From an uncultured Lysobacteraceae bacterium (lineage in GTDB: Bacteria; Pseudomonadota; Gammaproteobacteria; Xanthomonadales; Rhodanobacteraceae), in the NCBI GenBank assembly GCA_946482585.1, contig CAMLSI010000176.1, forward strand, positions 1-9,925: 9,925 nucleotides of DNA, read 5' to 3'. The stretch's first letter is position 1, and each line of letters starts with the position of its first letter. The translations under genes were made by a program, and so were the position numbers. A model generated the notes under the pieces. It was not told the DNA's origin. It saw only the letters and a list, made by a program, of their open reading frames with translations, and ran no database searches. Positions 6,690-9,925 of this stretch are shown piece by piece.

Positions 6690-9065
6690 CTAGCGAGCCT
6701 GCCGCGTCGGTTCGAGCCGGAAGCGGTGGATCGCTACGCCGGGCAGCAGCGGCGTCGGCCTGCCCGCGACCCAGTCGTCGTGGCCCGCACCGTGGAACGG
6801 CGACAGCGGATGGCCGCTCTGGCCGCCGGGCATGTTGAGATAGCTGTCGGCTTCGTGTCCGGGCGAGATCGCGAAGCGTTCCGACGCGCCGAAGTCGAGG
6901 CGCTGCACGCGCGGCATGTTGTGGTCGCCGGCGAGCGGCGTCGCCGGCATGTCGAGAAAGCGGGCGACGAAACCGGGCAGCGCGCGCGACAGCGGGTGCG
7001 CGACGCGCGCCGGGTTGCGTTCGCCCCAGGTTTCGCTGCCGGCGACGCGCTGCGCCTCGCGCGCCGCGCCGACCAGCAGATCGTCCCAGCTCTTGCGGTC
7101 GGCGCCGAGCAAGTGCATCGGTCGCTGCTGCAACAGCGTCCAGACCGCGGCCTCGTAGCCCTGTGCCGAAGGCATCTCGAAATCGTCGTCGTGCGCCCGC
7201 ACGAGGGCGGCGAACGGTGCGAGTGCGGCCTTGATCGTGTTCTGGCGGAATTCGCGCACCAGCGAATAGTCGGCCGCGTCGATCGAGGCGCGGCCGCTCC
7301 AGTGCGAACTGCGCCGGCGCAGCTCGGCGAGGTCGGCATCGGCGTTCGCGGCGAGCGTGGCCGCGAGCAGTTGCTGCCAGCGCTGCAGGAACACGGCGCG
7401 ATCGTCGAGCTGGATCGCGAGCAGGTCGGCCGGCGCGAAGCGTTCGCGCGCCCGCAGGTTGTCGCGGATCTGCTGCTGGCGCGCGCCGAGGTCGTAGCCG
7501 CCGTCGCCCTGCAGCGCGAGCCAGTCGCCGTCGACCGTGCGCGCGTTCGCGCTCCAGAGGCGCGCGCCCGGCGGATCGAGCAGGCGCGGAAATCCGGAAG
7601 GCTCGACCCAGCCCTGCCAGCCGGAGCCGGGCCGGCTCCAGTCTGCGGGCAGCGTCGCGTCGTAGCCGGCCCGGCGCGGCAGGCCGTTGCCGGTCAGGGT
7701 CCAGCCGATGTGACCCGCGCTGTCGCCGGCGACGAAGTTCTGCACCGGCATGCCGATGCCCGGGGCGAGTGCGAGCGCCTGTTCCGCGGTCCGTACGGTT
7801 TCCAGTTGCAGCAGATTGAAATTGATGACACGCGGCTGGTGCGCGGTCCATGCGAGCGCGAGCGGGACGCCGTCCACGTCGTGCGCCAGGATCGGTCCCC
7901 AGCGCGTTTCGTCGACGAGCAGCGTTTCCTGCGGCTTGCCGCTGACCGCGATGACTTCGGCATGCCGCACGAGTTTTTCCCAGCCCTCGGCCGAGCGATA
8001 GCGCGTCGCATCGGCCGGATCGAGTTCGATGCGGACCCAGTCCATCCAGTCGCCGTAGCTGTTGGTGAAACCCCAGGCGACATGGCCGTTCGAACCGGCG
8101 AGCAGGGCCGGCGTGCCGGGCAGGGTCAGGCCGTTGAGATCGACGGCGCGCGCGGGATCGGCCGGATCGGGATAGCGCAGTCGCGCGCGGAACCAGATGT
8201 TGGGCACGCGCAGATTCAGATGCATGTCGTCGGCGACGAGTGCCGCGCCGTTGGCGGTCAGCGCGCCGCCGACCGCGAAATTGTTGCTGCCGGGGCGCAG
8301 GCCGAGATCTTCCGGCGCGAGCGCGGCATGGCGCGAGTAGTCGGGTGGCAGCGTCATGCCGTGGAGATTCAGCGTGCCCGCATCGGGCACGGGTACCGGC
8401 GGCATGGCCTCGCCGCGCAGCGGCGCATCCCATTCGGAGCCGGGCTGCACGAGGAAGCGGAATACCGGTTCGGGCATGCGCGCCTTGAGTCGCGCGAGGT
8501 TGAGTTCGCGCTTGTTCGTGCCGTCGCCGTTGAGGTCGAAGAACATCGCGTAGATCACGAGTACCGTGTCTTCGCCGGTCCAGGCGCGCGGCGCGCGGCG
8601 CAACAGCAAGTATTCCCACGGACGCACCCGGAGATTGCCGAGACCGACGTTGACGCCGTCGCGATAGGCATCGAGCAGAGCGCGCTGGTCGGCAGGCAGG
8701 GCGGCGATGGCGGCGCTGGCCCGCGCGCGAAAGCGGTGCTGGCGATGGCGGCGATCGAGCGGCAGTGCGATCGCGCCGAACAGTTCGGCCAGTTCGCCGG
8801 CGGCTGAGCGCCGCAGCAGGTCCATCTGGAAATAGCGCTCCTGCGCGTGCACGTAACCCAGCGCGTAGGCCAGGTCGCGCCGGTTCGACGCCTGCAGCGT
8901 GGCCGTGCCGAGCGCATCGCGTTCGATGACGACCGGGTTTTCGACGGCGGCGACCTGTTCGCCTTCGAGCTGCGCGAGGCTGCCCCAGAGCAGCACGAAC
9001 CCGGCGGCGACCGCCGCGAACAGCAGCACGAGCGCGTATTTCAACAGACGGCCGAGCAGACGCAT
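6690..9065 (-). CDS. Penicillin acylase family protein (Ntn-hydrolase), membrane-anchored
   Basis: The 791-residue precursor should hydrolyse amide bonds (beta-lactam side chains, acyl-homoserine lactones or other acyl amides) after self-cleavage into two chains. Residues about 9-27 form one hydrophobic segment after MRLLGRLLK, a signal anchor or signal peptide. The alpha-chain part carries YALGYVHAQERYFQMDLLRRSAAGELAELFG (67-97), typical of the family. The cleavage site and nucleophile appear as G259-S260 in GSNNFAVGG, followed by LVADDMHL (276-283). WGFTNSYGDW (331-340), VQNFVAGDSAGHIGW (441-455) and Asn507 in WSANAR are candidate oxyanion and catalytic regions by spacing from Ser260. The end has PGGQSGHPLSPFHGAGHDDW, also typical. 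Length matches the family. The ATG at 9065 is chosen over an open frame reaching 9182 because it has a ribosome binding site, gives the membrane segment and avoids overlap with the LysR gene. Substrate is unknown. Confidence 0.93.
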   Translation of the reverse strand: MRLLGRLLKYALVLLFAAVAAGFVLLWGSLAQLEGEQVAAVENPVVIERDALGTATLQASNRRDLAYALGYVHAQERYFQMDLLRRSAAGELAELFGAIALPLDRRHRQHRFRARASAAIAALPADQRALLDAYRDGVNVGLGNLRVRPWEYLLLRRAPRAWTGEDTVLVIYAMFFDLNGDGTNKRELNLARLKARMPEPVFRFLVQPGSEWDAPLRGEAMPPVPVPDAGTLNLHGMTLPPDYSRHAALAPEDLGLRPGSNNFAVGGALTANGAALVADDMHLNLRVPNIWFRARLRYPDPADPARAVDLNGLTLPGTPALLAGSNGHVAWGFTNSYGDWMDWVRIELDPADATRYRSAEGWEKLVRHAEVIAVSGKPQETLLVDETRWGPILAHDVDGVPLALAWTAHQPRVINFNLLQLETVRTAEQALALAPGIGMPVQNFVAGDSAGHIGWTLTGNGLPRRAGYDATLPADWSRPGSGWQGWVEPSGFPRLLDPPGARLWSANARTVDGDWLALQGDGGYDLGARQQQIRDNLRARERFAPADLLAIQLDDRAVFLQRWQQLLAATLAANADADLAELRRRSSHWSGRASIDAADYSLVREFRQNTIKAALAPFAALVRAHDDDFEMPSAQGYEAAVWTLLQQRPMHLLGADRKSWDDLLVGAAREAQRVAGSETWGERNPARVAHPLSRALPGFVARFLDMPATPLAGDHNMPRVQRLDFGASERFAISPGHEADSYLNMPGGQSGHPLSPFHGAGHDDWVAGRPTPLLPGVAIHRFRLEPTRQAR

Positions 9066-9072
9066 GCGGAGA

Positions 9073-9078
9073 TCCCCT
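9073..9078 (-). promoter_or_regulatory. Ribosome binding site of the acylase gene
   Basis: On the - strand AGGGGA lies 7 bases before the ATG at 9065-9063. It supports this start rather than an upstream in-frame codon. Confidence 0.75.
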
Positions 9079-9093
9079 GACGGAAGCGATGGT

Positions 9094-9108
9094 GCGGCGC
9101 GACGCCGC
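9094..9108. other. Small palindrome between the LysR gene and the acylase gene
   Basis: GCGGCG (9094-9099) and CGCCGC (9103-9108) form a 6-bp stem with a 3-base loop in the 49-base gap. It might be a weak attenuating hairpin or chance in GC-rich DNA. It has no T-run on either strand. Confidence 0.25.
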
Positions 9109-9114
9109 GGCGAT

Positions 9115-9925
9115 TCACTGTTGCGCGCGTTGACGCTGGCGCGATTGTGCGGCGACGAGCGCGTCGTCGGCGACGGCCGCATCGAGTTCGATGCCGAGAC
9201 GGTTCGAGCGCAGCAGCGGCGGGCAGCGTGTCAGCAGCGTATCGACGACGGCCTGCTGCAGCCGCGTGTAGTACGGTTGATGGTGATAGTGCAGGAACAC
9301 CGGCACTTCGATCGGCTTGAAGCCCGGCACGACGCGCACCGGCATGCTCGGATCGAGCAGGTGCACCGGCACCACAGCGCGGCCTATGCCTTCGGATACC
9401 GCGTCGATGAGCCCGTAGATGTCGTCGAAATAGGCGCGCTCCATGCGCGGCACGGTCGAACCGGTCTGGCTCAGGAAGTATTTCTCGGTGAAGTTGTCGC
9501 GCGGATCGTGGTCGATGTAGCAGGCGTCGCGGCCGGTGTAGAGCGACGATTCGATCAGCACATCGCGCTCGATGCCGATTTGCACGTTCTCGATGCCCGC
9601 ACGTTCGCACTCCGACAGGCTCACGCAGAAATCGACCTTGCCCGCGATCAGCATTTCGTGGAGCGCTTCGACTTCGGCCTTGAGCGCATGGCAGGACAGC
9701 TTGGGATTGCCGCGCAGCAGATAGCCGAGCGCGGGCAGCACGATCGAGCGCAGCGCGGACGAAAATGTCACGACGCGAAAGAAACCGGCGAGCTGGCCGG
9801 TCCTCTCGCCGACGAGGCTTGCGAGGAGTTCGGTTTCCTGATGTTCGAGCGCAGCGCCGTAGCGCTGCAGGGTGCGGCCGGTTTCGGTGAGTTCGAGCGA
9901 GCCGTACTGGCGGATCAGAAGCGCC
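9115..9925 (-). CDS. LysR-type transcriptional regulator (N-terminus beyond window)
   Basis: The frame is open from the right window edge to the TGA at 9117-9115, giving 269 codons plus the stop. A GTG at 9771 is internal, because the frame upstream of it reads ALLIRQYGSLELTETGRTLQRYGAALEHQE, the end of the LysR winged helix-turn-helix and the start of the linker helix. About 40-60 N-terminal residues with the recognition helix are therefore missing. The rest is a LysR substrate-binding domain: FFRVVTFSSALRSIVLPAL begins the first lobe, and DDIYGLIDAVSEGIGRAVVPVHLL is the typical second-lobe helix-strand block. The tail ends QSRQRQRAQQ, which is polar and beyond the usual fold. Such proteins bind DNA as tetramers in the cytoplasm and respond to a small ligand, unknown here. 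The gene is 49 bases upstream of the acylase gene and co-directional, so they may be co-transcribed and the acylase may be a target. The promoter is outside the window. Confidence 0.92.
   Translation of the reverse strand, partial: ALLIRQYGSLELTETGRTLQRYGAALEHQETELLASLVGERTGQLAGFFRVVTFSSALRSIVLPALGYLLRGNPKLSCHALKAEVEALHEMLIAGKVDFCVSLSECERAGIENVQIGIERDVLIESSLYTGRDACYIDHDPRDNFTEKYFLSQTGSTVPRMERAYFDDIYGLIDAVSEGIGRAVVPVHLLDPSMPVRVVPGFKPIEVPVFLHYHHQPYYTRLQQAVVDTLLTRCPPLLRSNRLGIELDAAVADDALVAAQSRQRQRAQQ

Noticed and set aside
6726..8807. Open frame of 693 codons on the + strand, and one of 715 codons in another - frame, across the acylase gene
   Set aside because: Both overlap a protein with clear penicillin acylase motifs and have the arginine-rich composition of out-of-frame GC-rich sequence.
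9066..9182. Upstream extension of the acylase to 9182
   Set aside because: It would overlap the LysR gene, adds 39 Ser/Arg-rich residues before the membrane segment and lacks support. AGGGGA precedes the ATG at 9065 at a proper distance.

Overview
The window is GC-rich DNA with strongly G/C-biased third codon positions, carrying five protein genes. Several traits point to a gammaproteobacterium of the Xanthomonadales/Lysobacterales, perhaps Rhodanobacteraceae: a TonB-dependent receptor with a typical plug, a membrane-anchored penicillin-acylase-family protein, and secreted proteins ending in an IF-x-DDFE tail. This placement rests on family resemblance and memory, not on a marker gene.

Layout. 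(1) Bases 1-1530, + strand: the last 509 residues of a secreted protein of unknown function; its start lies left of the window. (2) Bases 1545-1591: a clear intrinsic terminator. (3) Bases 1677-3719, +: a complete 680-residue tandem paralogue with a signal peptide; the two proteins align end to end over about 500 residues, roughly two thirds identical by eye. (4) Bases 3720-4139: a 420-base gap without a credible gene but with a dense cluster of perfect inverted repeats, including a possible three-way junction, leading into the next gene. (5) Bases 4140-6518, +: a 792-residue TonB-dependent outer-membrane receptor. (6) Bases 6519-6689: a convergent spacer with a 14+4 bp hairpin and a T-rich tail. 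(7) Bases 6690-9065, -: a penicillin acylase/N-terminal-nucleophile hydrolase of 791 residues with one N-terminal membrane segment. (8) Bases 9115-9925, -: a LysR-type regulator, cut off by the right edge, lying 49 bases upstream of the acylase in the same direction.

How the genes may work together. The right-hand pair looks like a regulator-enzyme transcription unit (LysR then acylase). The receptor converges on it and is insulated by a terminator, so any functional link between uptake and amide hydrolysis is only inferred. The left-hand pair is a gene duplication whose copies are separated by a terminator and so probably have separate promoters. All enzyme, receptor and secreted products act at or beyond the inner membrane, so the window reads as cell-envelope functions. 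No CRISPR array, tRNA, rRNA, insertion sequence, integrase or phage gene was seen. The least understood material is the duplicated secreted family with its C-terminal tail, the AT-rich codon patch in the second copy, and the structured 3.8-4.0 kb gap.
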